DNA of 64,000 nt from Comamonas piscis (GCF_014109725.1 NZ_CP058554.1:4774001-4838000); one strand, 5' to 3'; counted from the stretch's first letter, positions 48,954-57,898 are shown. The notes: generated from the letters alone by a model not told the origin. A program made the numbers and translations.

Positions 48954-51020
48954 ATGTATGCACTGTTTGACGACGCTGGCAAGTTTCTCGCCGGCCGTAT
49001 CCTCTCCGAAGCTGAAAGTTCCGCGCAAATTGAATTGGACTCCGGGAAACGGGTCAAGGTCAAAGCAGCGAACCTGCTCCTCAAATTTGACAAGCCGGCG
49101 CCCGCTGAGCTGATCGCACAGGCGCAAGCGCTGTCCGTAGAGATAGATCCCCAGCTGGCCTGGGAGTTTGCGCCTGAGCAGGAATTTGGCTTTGCCGACC
49201 TGGCGCGCGACTACTTCTCGGAGAACGCCTCGATCACCGAGCAGGTGGCGGCGCTGTTCAAACTGTTTGAAGCACCGCACTACTTCCGCCGTGCGGGCAA
49301 GGGTCGCTTCAAGAAGGCGCCTGAAGAGATCGTGCAGCAGGCGCTGGCCGCCATCGAGAAAAAGGCCCAGCTCCAGGCGCAGATCGATGCCTGGGCGGTC
49401 GAGCTGGCCAACGGCCAGTGCCCGGCCCCTGTGCAACAGCAGCTCTACAAGATTCTGTTCCGCCCCGACAAGAACGCGCCCGAATACAAGGCCGTCGTCG
49501 AAGCCAGCCGCAAGGCGCAGCTGGCGCCGCTGGCACTGCTGCAAAAGGCAGGCGCCATCGACTCGTCCTACCAGTTCCACTGGCAGCGCTTTTTGTTTGA
49601 CAACTTCCCCAAGGGCACGGGCTTCCCAGCCGTCACCGCGCCACTGCCGCCTAGTGATCTGCCACTGGCCACGGTGGAGGCCTACTCCATCGACGATTCG
49701 GCCACGACCGAAATCGACGATGCGCTGTCGGTGCAAGGTCTGGGCACGGGCCAGGTCATCGTCGGTGTACACATTGCCGCCCCCGGCCTGGCCATCGAGC
49801 CCGGCTCGGCACTCGACCATCTGGGTCGCAGCCGCTATTCCACCGTCTACATGCCGGGCTACAAGGTCACGATGCTGCCCGACGAAGTCGTGCAGATCTA
49901 CACCTTGGACGAAGGCCGCGCCAACCCGGCCGTGTCGCTCTACGTCACCTACGACGAAGCCACCCTGGAAGTGCTGAACAAGGAAACCCGCCTGGAACGC
50001 GTGCCCGTGGTCAGCAACTTCCGCTACGACAAGCTCGACCATATCGCCACCGAAGCCTGGCTGACTGATCCCAGCCTGCAGGTCGAGGACACGCCCCAAC
50101 CACTGCTGGACAAGCGCGACGAGCTGACCTTCCTCTACCGCCTCTCGCGCCACCTCAAGGCGGGCCGCGAAGTGGTGCGTGGCAAGCCCGAGAACTTCAA
50201 CCGCCCGGACTACAACTTCCGCCTGCAAGGCAATGGCGACCAGGTGCCCAATGGCACGGAGACCGTGCAGATCACCGTGCGCAAGAGGGGCGCGCCGCTG
50301 GACCTGATCGTGGCTGAAGCGGCCATCGTTGCCAACAGCAGCTGGGGCCAGCTGCTGGCCGACCATGGTGTGCCCGGCATCTACCGCAGCCAGGCCAGCC
50401 TGGCGCCCGGCATCAAGGTGCGCATGTCCACCAAGGCGCTGCCGCATGCGGGCATTGGCGTCAAAAGCTATGTCTGGGCCACGTCGCCGCTGCGCCGCTA
50501 TACCGACCTGGCCAACCAATGGCAGATCATTGCCTGCGCGCGCCATGGCGCCACCGCAGCGCTGGTCGCCCCGTTCAAGCCCAAGGATGCGGAGCTGTTC
50601 TCCATCATCAGCGGCTTTGATGCGGCTTACAGCGCCTACAACGGCTACCAGGCTGGCATGGAGCGCTACTGGACCCTGAAGTACCTGATGCAAAACAACA
50701 TCAGTGACCTCACTGCAACAGTTATGAAGGAAGGCCCGGCAGGCAGCATGTTGGTGCGTGCAGATGCACTACCATTGGTGTTTCCGGTACTGGGCGCGCA
50801 GAATCTGCCGCGTGGTGCCCAAGTCCGGGTCAAGCTCGGCGAGATCGATGAGATCACGCTGGATGTGACCGGAACCGTGCTGGAGAGACTGGACGACGCG
50901 CAGGCCAACCAGGCCGAGACAGAGTCGCCAGAGGACGAGGAGGAGGCTGTAGCTGGGCCCATCGCCATCGCGGTGGACATGAGCGACGGTGAGGACGCGG
51001 CGGCCATAAAAACCGATTAA
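48954..51020 (+). CDS. RNase II/RNB-domain exoribonuclease
   Basis: A 688-residue protein with a central RNB domain that degrades RNA 3' to 5'. The active-site run is SIDDSATTEIDDALSV (near residue 245), with the acidic residues that bind magnesium retained; ISPAAP-like and HLGRSRYSTVYMPGYKVTMLP segments follow, and ATSPLRRYTDLANQWQ is the usual RNB signature. The N-terminal 200 residues are not the standard cold-shock pair of RNase II, and the end is an acidic low-complexity tail (ESPEDEEEAV). This variant is common in Burkholderiales. ATG at 48954 gives the natural MYALFDDAG start. Confidence 0.85.
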   Translation: MYALFDDAGKFLAGRILSEAESSAQIELDSGKRVKVKAANLLLKFDKPAPAELIAQAQALSVEIDPQLAWEFAPEQEFGFADLARDYFSENASITEQVAALFKLFEAPHYFRRAGKGRFKKAPEEIVQQALAAIEKKAQLQAQIDAWAVELANGQCPAPVQQQLYKILFRPDKNAPEYKAVVEASRKAQLAPLALLQKAGAIDSSYQFHWQRFLFDNFPKGTGFPAVTAPLPPSDLPLATVEAYSIDDSATTEIDDALSVQGLGTGQVIVGVHIAAPGLAIEPGSALDHLGRSRYSTVYMPGYKVTMLPDEVVQIYTLDEGRANPAVSLYVTYDEATLEVLNKETRLERVPVVSNFRYDKLDHIATEAWLTDPSLQVEDTPQPLLDKRDELTFLYRLSRHLKAGREVVRGKPENFNRPDYNFRLQGNGDQVPNGTETVQITVRKRGAPLDLIVAEAAIVANSSWGQLLADHGVPGIYRSQASLAPGIKVRMSTKALPHAGIGVKSYVWATSPLRRYTDLANQWQIIACARHGATAALVAPFKPKDAELFSIISGFDAAYSAYNGYQAGMERYWTLKYLMQNNISDLTATVMKEGPAGSMLVRADALPLVFPVLGAQNLPRGAQVRVKLGEIDEITLDVTGTVLERLDDAQANQAETESPEDEEEAVAGPIAIAVDMSDGEDAAAIKTD

Positions 51021-51029
51021 CCCGGAACC

Positions 51030-51902
51030 GTGAAGTTTTTGCCATTTCTTCGATCCCTGTCCACACTGCAACTGGCGCTGGCCGTGTCCGTGCTGCTGCA
51101 CGCGGCCGTCCTGAGCATCCGCTTCATTGATCCCCAGGCCTTTGACCGGGTGTTCGAGGACACCCCGCTCGAAGTGATTCTGGTCAACGCCAAATCCAAC
51201 GATGCCCCGTCGGACAAGGCCCAGGCTGTCGCCCAGGCCAATCTGGCCGGCGGCGGCGAATCGGCCAATAGCCAGGAGCGTGCCACCAGCCCGCTGCCCT
51301 ACTCGGCCATCACCAATATGGGCGATGACTTTGAAGAGCGCCAGCGCCAGGTGGATGCCATGCAGGCCCAGCAGATGCAGCTGCTGGCCGATCTGCGCAA
51401 CCAGCTCGCCCAGTACCAGCCGCCCGACACGCGCAAGACCAGCGCGTCCCTGGCCGAGATAGAGCAAGAGGAAAAGCACCAGCAACTGCTCAAGATGCTG
51501 GCCGAGATCGAAAAGCGCATCCACGAAGAAAACGCCCGCCCCAAAAAGCGCTACATCAGCCCCGCCACGCGCGAAGAGGTGTTCGCCATCTATTACGACC
51601 AGCTGCGCCGCAAGGTCGAGGACCGGGGCACCAGCAACTTCCCTGAGGCCGGTGGCCGCAAGCTCTATGGCGAGCTGGTGATGATCATGACCGTCAACCA
51701 CGATGGCCGCGTGCTGGGCACCGAGGTCTACAAAAGCTCGGGCAACCAGCAGCTCGATCGCCGGGCCGAGGCCATTGCCGTCAGCAGCGGGCCCTTTGGC
51801 CACTTTGGCCCAGCCTTGCGTGCCAAGGCTGACCAGATTGCCGTGGTCTCCAAATTCCGCTTCACCCGCGAGCAAACGCTGGAAACTGCCAATTTGCAGT
51901 AA
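51030..51902 (+). CDS. TonB-family energy transducer-like protein
   Basis: A 290-residue protein with one N-terminal transmembrane helix (about 12-30, LQLALAVSVLLHAAVL), a long charged linker with a coiled coil of Gln/Glu/Leu (about 95-165) and a C-terminal TonB-like domain (KLYGELVMIMTVNHDGRVLGTEVYKSSG). The start is GTG at 51030, 9 bases after the RNase stop. Unlike normal TonB there is no Pro/Lys-rich spacer and no exbB/exbD nearby. It may span the periplasm for another envelope process; this is inference. A strong terminator follows. Confidence 0.78.
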   Translation: MKFLPFLRSLSTLQLALAVSVLLHAAVLSIRFIDPQAFDRVFEDTPLEVILVNAKSNDAPSDKAQAVAQANLAGGGESANSQERATSPLPYSAITNMGDDFEERQRQVDAMQAQQMQLLADLRNQLAQYQPPDTRKTSASLAEIEQEEKHQQLLKMLAEIEKRIHEENARPKKRYISPATREEVFAIYYDQLRRKVEDRGTSNFPEAGGRKLYGELVMIMTVNHDGRVLGTEVYKSSGNQQLDRRAEAIAVSSGPFGHFGPALRAKADQIAVVSKFRFTREQTLETANLQ

Positions 51903-51931
51903 AGTGGCATCCGCCCTTTTGTGATCCTCGT

Positions 51932-51974
51932 CGGCACCCTTGTGGGCAGGTATGCACACAAGGGTGCCGTTTTT
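51932..51974 (+). terminator. Intrinsic terminator between TonB-like gene and aroE
   Basis: Perfect 13-bp stem CGGCACCCTTGTG (51932-51944) / CACAAGGGTGCCG (51957-51969), with GCA/TGC extending it inside, followed by TTTTT (51970-51974). It implies that aroE, starting 48 bases later, has its own promoter or depends on readthrough. Confidence 0.92.
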
Positions 51975-52022
51975 CCGCCCTGCGCCGCTGGCCCCCGTGC
52001 CGCCGTACAAGCCGCTACCACC

Positions 52023-52868
52023 ATGTCCCTTCCAGACCGCTATTGCGTCATCGGCAACCCGATTGCCCACAGCCGCTCACCCCGCATCCATACCTTGTTT
52101 GCGCAGCTGACCGGCCAGGCCCTGGTCTATGAGGCCGAGCTGGTGGCACTGGACGGTTTTGACGCCGCCGTGCAGCAGCTGGTACAGGCGGGCACCCGGG
52201 GCATGAACGTGACGGTGCCCTTCAAGCTGGAAGCGGCAGGCCTGGCCGACAGCTGCAGTGACCGCGTGCAGCGTGCCGGTGCGGCCAACACCCTGGTGGT
52301 GGGCGCTGATGGCCGCATCCATGCCGACAACACCGATGGCCTGGGCCTGGTGGCCGATATCGTGCGCAATGCTGGCGTGCCACTGGCAGGCCAGCGCGTG
52401 CTGCTGCTGGGCGCGGGTGGCGCCGCCGCCGGTGCGCTGGCACCGCTGATCGCCGAGGCCCCCGCCTTGCTCGTGGTCTGCAACCGCACCCACGCCAAGG
52501 CCCAGCACCTGGTCGACCTGCATGCCGACCTGGTCCAGGGCGCCAGCACCCAACTGCAAGCGATGGAGGCAGATGCACTGGCGGGCCCGTTTGATGTGGT
52601 AATCAACGCCACCGCCAGCAGCCTGCAAGGCGCCGCCATCCCCGTGCCCGGCGCGCTGCTGCGCCCGGATGCGCTGGCTTACGACACGATGTATGGCCCC
52701 GCCGCCGAGCCGTTTTTGCAATGGGCCCGACAGCATGGCGCCACCGGCCGCGATGGCCTGGGCATGCTGGTCGAGCAAGCCGCTGAGGCCTTTGCGCTGT
52801 GGCGCGGCGTGCGCCCGCCGTCACAGCCGGTGCTGGCGCAGCTGCGCAGCGAACTGGCGGCACACTGA
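52023..52868 (+). CDS. aroE: Shikimate dehydrogenase
   Basis: NADPH-dependent reduction of 3-dehydroshikimate to shikimate. The substrate site reads VIGNPIAHSRSPRIHTLFA with the SxS motif, the catalytic Lys is in MNVTVPFKLEA (about residue 66) and the Asp in ADNTDGLGL. The NADP loop is LLLGAGGAAAGAL with the basic CNRTHAKA after it. 281 residues. ATG at 52023 was chosen; the open frame upstream runs through the terminator hairpin and is not plausible. Confidence 0.94.
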   Translation: MSLPDRYCVIGNPIAHSRSPRIHTLFAQLTGQALVYEAELVALDGFDAAVQQLVQAGTRGMNVTVPFKLEAAGLADSCSDRVQRAGAANTLVVGADGRIHADNTDGLGLVADIVRNAGVPLAGQRVLLLGAGGAAAGALAPLIAEAPALLVVCNRTHAKAQHLVDLHADLVQGASTQLQAMEADALAGPFDVVINATASSLQGAAIPVPGALLRPDALAYDTMYGPAAEPFLQWARQHGATGRDGLGMLVEQAAEAFALWRGVRPPSQPVLAQLRSELAAH

Positions 52869-52913
52869 GTCCCCGATGACAGGCGCCAGCCACCTCCCGC
52901 TGAGGCTCCCCGC

Positions 52914-53702
52914 ATGAAGGCCATTGCGCGCTGGATCGGCTGGGTGCTGCTGCTGGCCCTGGGCCTGCAGCTCTTTTTCATCGCGCGCATCGCGGTGATG
53001 GCCCGCATCGACCCCGCATCCACCGCGTTTGAACGCAGCGAAGCCTGGCGCCAGGTGCGCCACGACGGGCGCTTGCACTGGCGCCAGCAATGGCGCGACT
53101 ATCCGCAAATGTCCGACCAGCTCAAGCGCGCGGTCGTTGCCTCGGAAGACGATGATTTCATCAACCACGATGGCGTGCTCTGGGACGCCATTGAAAAAGC
53201 CCGCGCACGCAATGCCAAGGCCGTTGAGCGTGCCGAGCAGCGCAAGGAAAAAGCGCTGGAACGCGCCCAGGCCCAGGCTGAAAAGCGCGGCGAGGCCTTT
53301 GACCCCAACACCGTGCAAGACGGGCCACCCGTCAAGCTGATGGGCGGCTCGACCATCACCCAGCAACTGGCCAAGAACCTGCTGCTGTCGTCCGAGCGCA
53401 GCCTGCTGCGCAAGGGCCAGGAGCTGGTGCTGACCTATACGCTGGAGGCGCTGCTGAGCAAGCAGCGCATTCTGGAGCTGTACCTGAACCATGCCGAATG
53501 GGGGGACGGTGTCTTTGGCGCCGAGGCCGCGGCCCAGCGCTACTTTGGCAAATCGGCAGCGCAGCTGAGTGGCTATGAGGCGGCGCGCCTGGCCGTCATG
53601 CTGCCCAACCCCAAGGGCGCAGAAAAGAACCCGCAGTCGGCCTATCTGAACCGCCGCACCGCCACTATCGCAGCGCGCATGCGCTATGCTGAGATCCCCT
53701 GA
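52914..53702 (+). CDS. mtgA: Monofunctional peptidoglycan glycosyltransferase, with a charged insertion
   Basis: Inner-membrane glycan strand polymerase using lipid II. One transmembrane helix at about residues 6-28; catalytic Glu78 in VASEDDDFINHDG; GGSTITQQLAKNL at 144-156; the end HAEWGDGVFGAEAAAQRYFGKSA is typical. Between the two motifs, at about residues 93-138, is a helical Ala/Arg/Lys/Glu-rich insertion (KAVERAEQRKEKALERAQA) that normal MtgA proteins lack or have much shorter. It starts 45 bases after aroE, with which it is usually paired in betaproteobacteria. Confidence 0.92.
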   Translation: MKAIARWIGWVLLLALGLQLFFIARIAVMARIDPASTAFERSEAWRQVRHDGRLHWRQQWRDYPQMSDQLKRAVVASEDDDFINHDGVLWDAIEKARARNAKAVERAEQRKEKALERAQAQAEKRGEAFDPNTVQDGPPVKLMGGSTITQQLAKNLLLSSERSLLRKGQELVLTYTLEALLSKQRILELYLNHAEWGDGVFGAEAAAQRYFGKSAAQLSGYEAARLAVMLPNPKGAEKNPQSAYLNRRTATIAARMRYAEIP

Positions 53703-53735
53703 ATTCCGGCCCTGCCGGCACCCCCACTGAACGGC

Positions 53736-54284
53736 ATGAGAATCATCGGCATCGACCCAGGCTTGCAGACCACCGGCTTCGGCGTCATCGACGTGGACGG
53801 CCATCGCCTGTCCTATGTGGCCAGCGGCACCATCCGCACCACCACCCTGGACCTGGGCAACCTGCCGGGTCGGCTGAAGATGATTTTTGACGGCATCTGC
53901 GAAGTCAGCCAGCGCTACCAGCCCGATATGGCCTCAGTAGAGATTGTGTTCGTCAACGTCAACCCACAATCCACCTTGCTGCTGGGCCAGGCCCGGGGCT
54001 GCGCGCTGACGGCGCTGGTGTCGCAGAACCTGCCCGTCGCCGAGTACACCGCACTGCAGATGAAAAAAGCCGTGGTCGGCCATGGGCGCGCGGCCAAGAA
54101 CCAGATCCAGGAGATGGTCAAACGCCTGCTGCAACTGCCCGGCCTGCCCGGCACCGATGCAGCCGATGCACTGGGCCTGGCCATCACCCACGCCCACGCG
54201 GGCTTGGCAATGGCGCGCATGGCCGAGGTCAGCCCTTTGCAGCGCCGCCAGCATGCGATGTACAAGGCCGGCCGCAGCTACTGA
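53736..54284 (+). CDS. ruvC: Holliday junction endodeoxyribonuclease RuvC
   Basis: Resolves Holliday junctions during recombination repair. The catalytic acidic residues are D7 (MRIIGIDPGLQTTGFG), E69 (ASVEIVFVN) and the pair in GTDAADALGLAITHAH near residues 141-144. 182 residues is typical. It follows mtgA by about 33 bases on the same strand. ruvA and ruvB are not in the window. A hairpin downstream has its T-run only on the minus strand, so no plus-strand terminator is evident. Confidence 0.95.
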   Translation: MRIIGIDPGLQTTGFGVIDVDGHRLSYVASGTIRTTTLDLGNLPGRLKMIFDGICEVSQRYQPDMASVEIVFVNVNPQSTLLLGQARGCALTALVSQNLPVAEYTALQMKKAVVGHGRAAKNQIQEMVKRLLQLPGLPGTDAADALGLAITHAHAGLAMARMAEVSPLQRRQHAMYKAGRSY

Positions 54285-54327
54285 CCAGCGCTTCTGCGCA
54301 ATGGGCCAGACACACCCCAAGTTAGAC

Positions 54328-54361
54328 AAAAAAAAACCTGTGCATCGCTAGGTGCACAGGT
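54328..54361 (-). terminator. Intrinsic terminator on the minus strand after the RcnB-like gene
   Basis: ACCTGTGCA (54336-54344) and TGCACAGGT (54353-54361) form a perfect 9-bp stem. On the minus strand it is followed by TTTTTTTTT (54328-54336). It lies about 160 bases past the RcnB-like stop; the bases between (54362-54520) hold no gene that I can see. Confidence 0.85.
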
Positions 54362-54520
54362 CTGGTCGGCTACAGGCTCCTCATGCGTGGATCCGTGCGC
54401 TCCGTGAAGCAGCGCTCGGCACAAGGTGCAGCCACCAAAGTAAGCTTTGGAGTGGGCGGGCGCACAAAGGTTCGCTCAGGGCGCCATGCAAACCCTCAAT
54501 TATGGCCAGTTCGCGGCGTC

Positions 54521-55003
54521 TCAATAACCATTGATGACAATATTGGCGATCAGGCCGGAGCCCACCGCAATCAACAGGTAGTCACCGCCGTACTGGATCC
54601 ACTGATAGCCCCGGGGCGGTGCGCTGAGGCGGTGGCCGCGCCAGTCACCCACCACATAGCTGTAACCCCGGTACGGTGCGGGCACATAGCCGCCTCGGTA
54701 CCAATCATTGCGCGGGCCAATGCCACGGCCACGGTCGGGCACCACCACCACGCGGGGTGGGGGACGGTGGTCGTGGCGGTAGTCGCGGCGCTGCTCGTGG
54801 TAGCGGCGGTCGCGTTCACGCTCGCGCTCCCAGCGGCGATGGTCGGCATGGCCACGGCGGTCATCGCGCTGGTAGTGGCGCTCACCATGGCGCCCGTCAG
54901 GCTGGGCCTGGGCAGGGGCACTGAAAGCCAGCGCGCCGGCCAATGCCAAGGCCAGACTGCCAAGGCCCGCCAGGCGGCTCAAACGGCTATGGGTGGTGCT
55001 CAT
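54521..55003 (-). CDS. RcnB-family periplasmic protein
   Basis: A 160-residue exported protein. The signal peptide ends at AQAQ (about residue 34). A strongly charged, histidine- and arginine-rich region follows (about 36-85, e.g. HYQRDDRRGHADHRRWERE), and then the RcnB domain, YVPAPYRGYSYVVGDWRGHRLSAPPRGYQWIQYGGDYLLIAV. E. coli RcnB takes part in nickel and cobalt homeostasis, but most family members are untested, and the His-rich part here suggests metal binding only as inference. ATG at 55003 gives a proper signal peptide; earlier in-frame codons do not. Confidence 0.85.
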   Translation of the reverse strand: MSTTHSRLSRLAGLGSLALALAGALAFSAPAQAQPDGRHGERHYQRDDRRGHADHRRWERERERDRRYHEQRRDYRHDHRPPPRVVVVPDRGRGIGPRNDWYRGGYVPAPYRGYSYVVGDWRGHRLSAPPRGYQWIQYGGDYLLIAVGSGLIANIVINGY

Positions 55004-55258
55004 GACGAAATCCTTTCTGGTGGACCAGCGGCTGCTGGTACGAGCGGCAGATTGCCGCCATGGAGATTTAACGCCTTGCAACGCCCCACCGTTTACCCGG
55101 GGCAGCTGGAGAGCGTCGGATATGTCATTTGTAAAGTTCGGGGGAAGCGGAAAAACCGCATGGGCAAAGGGCTGCGCCGCTGAGAACCCTGCATGGCACC
55201 GGCCTGGATTTACCGCACTTTACCTACCGCGCGGCATGCAAAAAGCCGGCTGGCGGAC

Positions 55259-55435
55259 TCAGACCATGCGCCCCACAAAGAGCACCGCAAAGAACGCGAG
55301 GCCCGCGACCACCGTCCACTTGACCAACAGCAAGGACCACTGGCGGTAGCGGCGCTGGCCGGTGCCCAGGTAAAAGCAAAAGCTGAGGGCTGCCATCAGC
55401 ACCAGCAGCATGAAGATCCAGCGGAACAGCAGCAT
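55259..55435 (-). CDS. Small membrane protein downstream of lpxC
   Basis: A 58-residue protein that automated tools may skip: starts MLLFRWIFMLLVLMAALSF and ends FAVLFVGRMV. It has two hydrophobic helices (about 3-20 and 37-54) joined by a basic loop (GTGQRRYRQW), so both ends probably face the same side of the inner membrane. It begins 15 bases after the lpxC stop on the same strand. Similar small proteins occupy this place in other Burkholderiales genomes. Function unknown. Confidence 0.75.
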   Translation of the reverse strand: MLLFRWIFMLLVLMAALSFCFYLGTGQRRYRQWSLLLVKWTVVAGLAFFAVLFVGRMV

Positions 55436-55450
55436 CAGAGCAGCCCAGCC

Positions 55451-56374
55451 TTACCAGGCCAGCGCAGACTGTGCAAAGCCCTGCGGGGCTTCACGCACAT
55501 GGTCAAAGGTGACGATGTCCCAGGCGTCCTGGCGCTGCATCAGCTCGCGCAGCAGCAGGTTGTTCAGGCCATGGCCCGAGCGGAAGGCACTGTAAGCGGC
55601 CAGCAAGGGGTAGCCAACGATGTACAGGTCACCGATCGCGTCCAAAATCTTGTGTTTGACGAACTCATCGTCATAGCGCAAGCCATCGCTGTTGAGCACC
55701 TTGTAGTCGTCCATCACGATGGCATTGTCCAGACCGCCGCCCAATGCCAGGCCGTTCGAGCGCAGCATTTCCACATCCTTGGTGAAGCCAAAGGTGCGGG
55801 CACGGGCGATATCGCGGCTGTAGTTGCCAATGCCCAGGTCAAACTCGTAGGTCTGGCCGGTGGAATCAACCGCTGGGTGCGAAAAGTCGATTTCAAAGCG
55901 CAGCTTGTAGCCGTGGTAGGGGTCCAGGCGCGCCCATTTCTCGGCTGCGCCCTCGCCCTGGCGGATCTCCACTGGCTTGGTCAGCCGCAAAAAGCGTTTG
56001 GGGGCGTTTTGCAGCTCAATGCCGGCGCTCTGCAGCAAAAACACGAACGACGCCGAGGAGCCATCCAAAATCGGGATTTCTTCGGCGGTCACATCGATAT
56101 AGAGGTTGTCGATGCCCAGGCCCGCGCAGGCGGACATCACATGCTCCACCGTATGGATGCGCACATCGCCTTTGCCCAGCGTAGAGGCCATGCGGGTGTC
56201 CACGACGGCCTCGGCATTGACGGGGATATCCACCGGCTCGGGCAAGTCCACCCGGCGAAACACAATGCCGGTATTGGGCTGTGCAGGGCGCAGGGTGAGC
56301 TCGACCCGCTGGCCGCTGTGCAGGCCCACGCCAACGGCACGGGTTAAAGACTTGATGGTTCGTTGCTGGAGCAT
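55451..56374 (-). CDS. lpxC: UDP-3-O-acyl-N-acetylglucosamine deacetylase
   Basis: Zinc amidase that performs the first committed step of lipid A synthesis. The first zinc ligand is in HTVEHVMSACAGLGIDN, the other two in the KHKILDAIGDL segment, and the catalytic His near the end in FRSGHGLNN. The start MLQQRTIKSLTRAVGVGLHSG is diagnostic. 307 residues. It is the last classical gene after ftsZ in the division cluster, 276 bases downstream, separated by a probable terminator, so it can be transcribed apart from ftsZ. Confidence 0.96.
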   Translation of the reverse strand: MLQQRTIKSLTRAVGVGLHSGQRVELTLRPAQPNTGIVFRRVDLPEPVDIPVNAEAVVDTRMASTLGKGDVRIHTVEHVMSACAGLGIDNLYIDVTAEEIPILDGSSASFVFLLQSAGIELQNAPKRFLRLTKPVEIRQGEGAAEKWARLDPYHGYKLRFEIDFSHPAVDSTGQTYEFDLGIGNYSRDIARARTFGFTKDVEMLRSNGLALGGGLDNAIVMDDYKVLNSDGLRYDDEFVKHKILDAIGDLYIVGYPLLAAYSAFRSGHGLNNLLLRELMQRQDAWDIVTFDHVREAPQGFAQSALAW

Positions 56375-56551
56375 AACTTGTTGATTTTACGCCGTACGCA
56401 CGCCCAGGAGGCGCAAAAATGCCAATCACCCAGATAGTGCAAGCCTTGTAGGACAAACACTTGCCATGCCGGCCAATCTGTGCACAAAGCCGCCTGTGCA
56501 GCGACTGCGCTGGCAGGCGGGGCGGACAGCGGACAACAGCGCAGCCCACCA

Positions 56552-56590
56552 ATAACAACGCGCTGAACCCCCGAAAGGTTTCAGCGCGCT
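56552..56590 (-). terminator. Probable terminator after ftsZ
   Basis: CGCGCTGAACCC (56559-56570) and GGTTTCAGCGCG (56577-56588) pair with one bulge around a 6-base loop. On the minus strand the stem is followed by TTGTTATT, a weak T-rich tail. It lies about 63 bases after the ftsZ stop. Confidence 0.65.
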
Positions 56591-56650
56591 GTGTTCAAAG
56601 CTCCGTCCGTCCCGGAGGACCGACGGGCTTACAGAGGGCCTGCAAGGCGA

Positions 56651-57898
56651 TCAGTCCGCCTGCTTGCGCAGGAAGGCCGGGATCTCCAGGTCTTCCATGC
56701 CGCTGGACGACATCGCATCGACGCGGGCAGAGGCTGCATTGCGGCCCGTGCGCCAGACCGATGGGGTCTTCTTGTCGGCAAAGTCGTTGGCAAAGGCATT
56801 GCCCATCGGCACAGCGTTTTGCACACCCAGACCCGAGACGGGGCTGTTCACCGATTGCGGCGTGTAGGCGATGTCGTCGGTGCCGGTACGCAGACCCGCG
56901 CTGCCCTGGATGACCGAGATCGGCTGGCGCTTGGCCACAGGACGCGACAGGCCGGTGGCCAGCACGGTCACGCGGATTTCTTCGCCCAGGGTTTCGTCAT
57001 AGGCCGCGCCGAAGATGACGTGCGACTCTGGCGAAGCGTAGGCATTGATAGTGCTCATGGCCTGGCGCGATTCGGCCAGCTTCAGGCTGCCCTTGGTCGC
57101 AGTCACCAGCACCAGGATGCCCTTGGCGCCCGACAGATCGATGCCTTCCAGCAGCGGGCAAGCAACCGCTTGTTCCGCAGCGATGCGTGCACGGTCCGGG
57201 CCGCTGGCCGTGGCCGTACCCATCATCGCCTTGCCGGGCTCGCTCATCACGGTCTTCACGTCGGCAAAGTCGACGTTGATGTAGCCGTGGTCGTTGATGA
57301 TCTCGGAGATGCCGCCGACCGCGTTCTTCAGCACATCGTTGGCATGTGCAAACGCCTGGTCCTGGGTGATGTCATCGCCCAGCACATCGAGCAGCTTCTC
57401 GTTGAGCACCACAATCAGCGAATCCACATTGGCTTCAAGCTCGCTCAGGCCGCCGTCAGCGTTGGACATGCGGCGCTTGCCTTCCCATTCGAAAGGCTTG
57501 GTTACCACGCCCACCGTCAGGATGCCCATTTCCTTGGCGACGCGAGCGATCACCGGTGCAGCGCCGGTGCCGGTACCACCACCCATGCCGGCGGTGATGA
57601 ACAGCATGTGCGAGCCCACGATCGCAGCGCGGATGTCTTCGATCGCGGATTCGGCAGCCTCGCGGCCGTTCTCAGGCTTGCTGCCCGCGCCCAGGCCGGT
57701 TTCACCCAGCTGGATCACGCGGTGGGCATGGCAACGCTCCAGCGCTTGCGCATCGGTGTTGGCCGAAATGAATTCGACACCCTGCACGCTGTTGGCGATC
57801 ATGTGTTCGACCGCATTGCCGCCACCGCCACCGACGCCGATCACCTTGATCTGGGTGCCTTGGTTGAATGTGTTGCCTTCATACATTTCGATGGTCAT
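56651..57898 (-). CDS. ftsZ: Cell division protein FtsZ
   Basis: Tubulin-like GTPase forming the division ring. The tubulin signature GGGTGTG is at residues 106-112 (AGMGGGTGTGAAP); the T7 synergy loop is NVDFADVKTVMS. A variable linker (about 320-400) leads to the conserved C-terminal peptide DLEIPAFLRKQAD, which binds FtsA and other partners. The frame opens 27 bases further up at MTREREE, but ATG at 57898 (MTIEMYEGN) is preceded by AGGAG and is the usual start, giving 415 residues. Confidence 0.96.
   Translation of the reverse strand: MTIEMYEGNTFNQGTQIKVIGVGGGGGNAVEHMIANSVQGVEFISANTDAQALERCHAHRVIQLGETGLGAGSKPENGREAAESAIEDIRAAIVGSHMLFITAGMGGGTGTGAAPVIARVAKEMGILTVGVVTKPFEWEGKRRMSNADGGLSELEANVDSLIVVLNEKLLDVLGDDITQDQAFAHANDVLKNAVGGISEIINDHGYINVDFADVKTVMSEPGKAMMGTATASGPDRARIAAEQAVACPLLEGIDLSGAKGILVLVTATKGSLKLAESRQAMSTINAYASPESHVIFGAAYDETLGEEIRVTVLATGLSRPVAKRQPISVIQGSAGLRTGTDDIAYTPQSVNSPVSGLGVQNAVPMGNAFANDFADKKTPSVWRTGRNAASARVDAMSSSGMEDLEIPAFLRKQAD

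Noticed and set aside
48216..50693. Very long minus-strand open frame (825 codons) opposite the esterase and RNase genes
   Set aside because: It is antisense to two clearly recognisable genes, has the skewed His/Gln/Gly composition of a GC-rich shadow frame, and matches no family.
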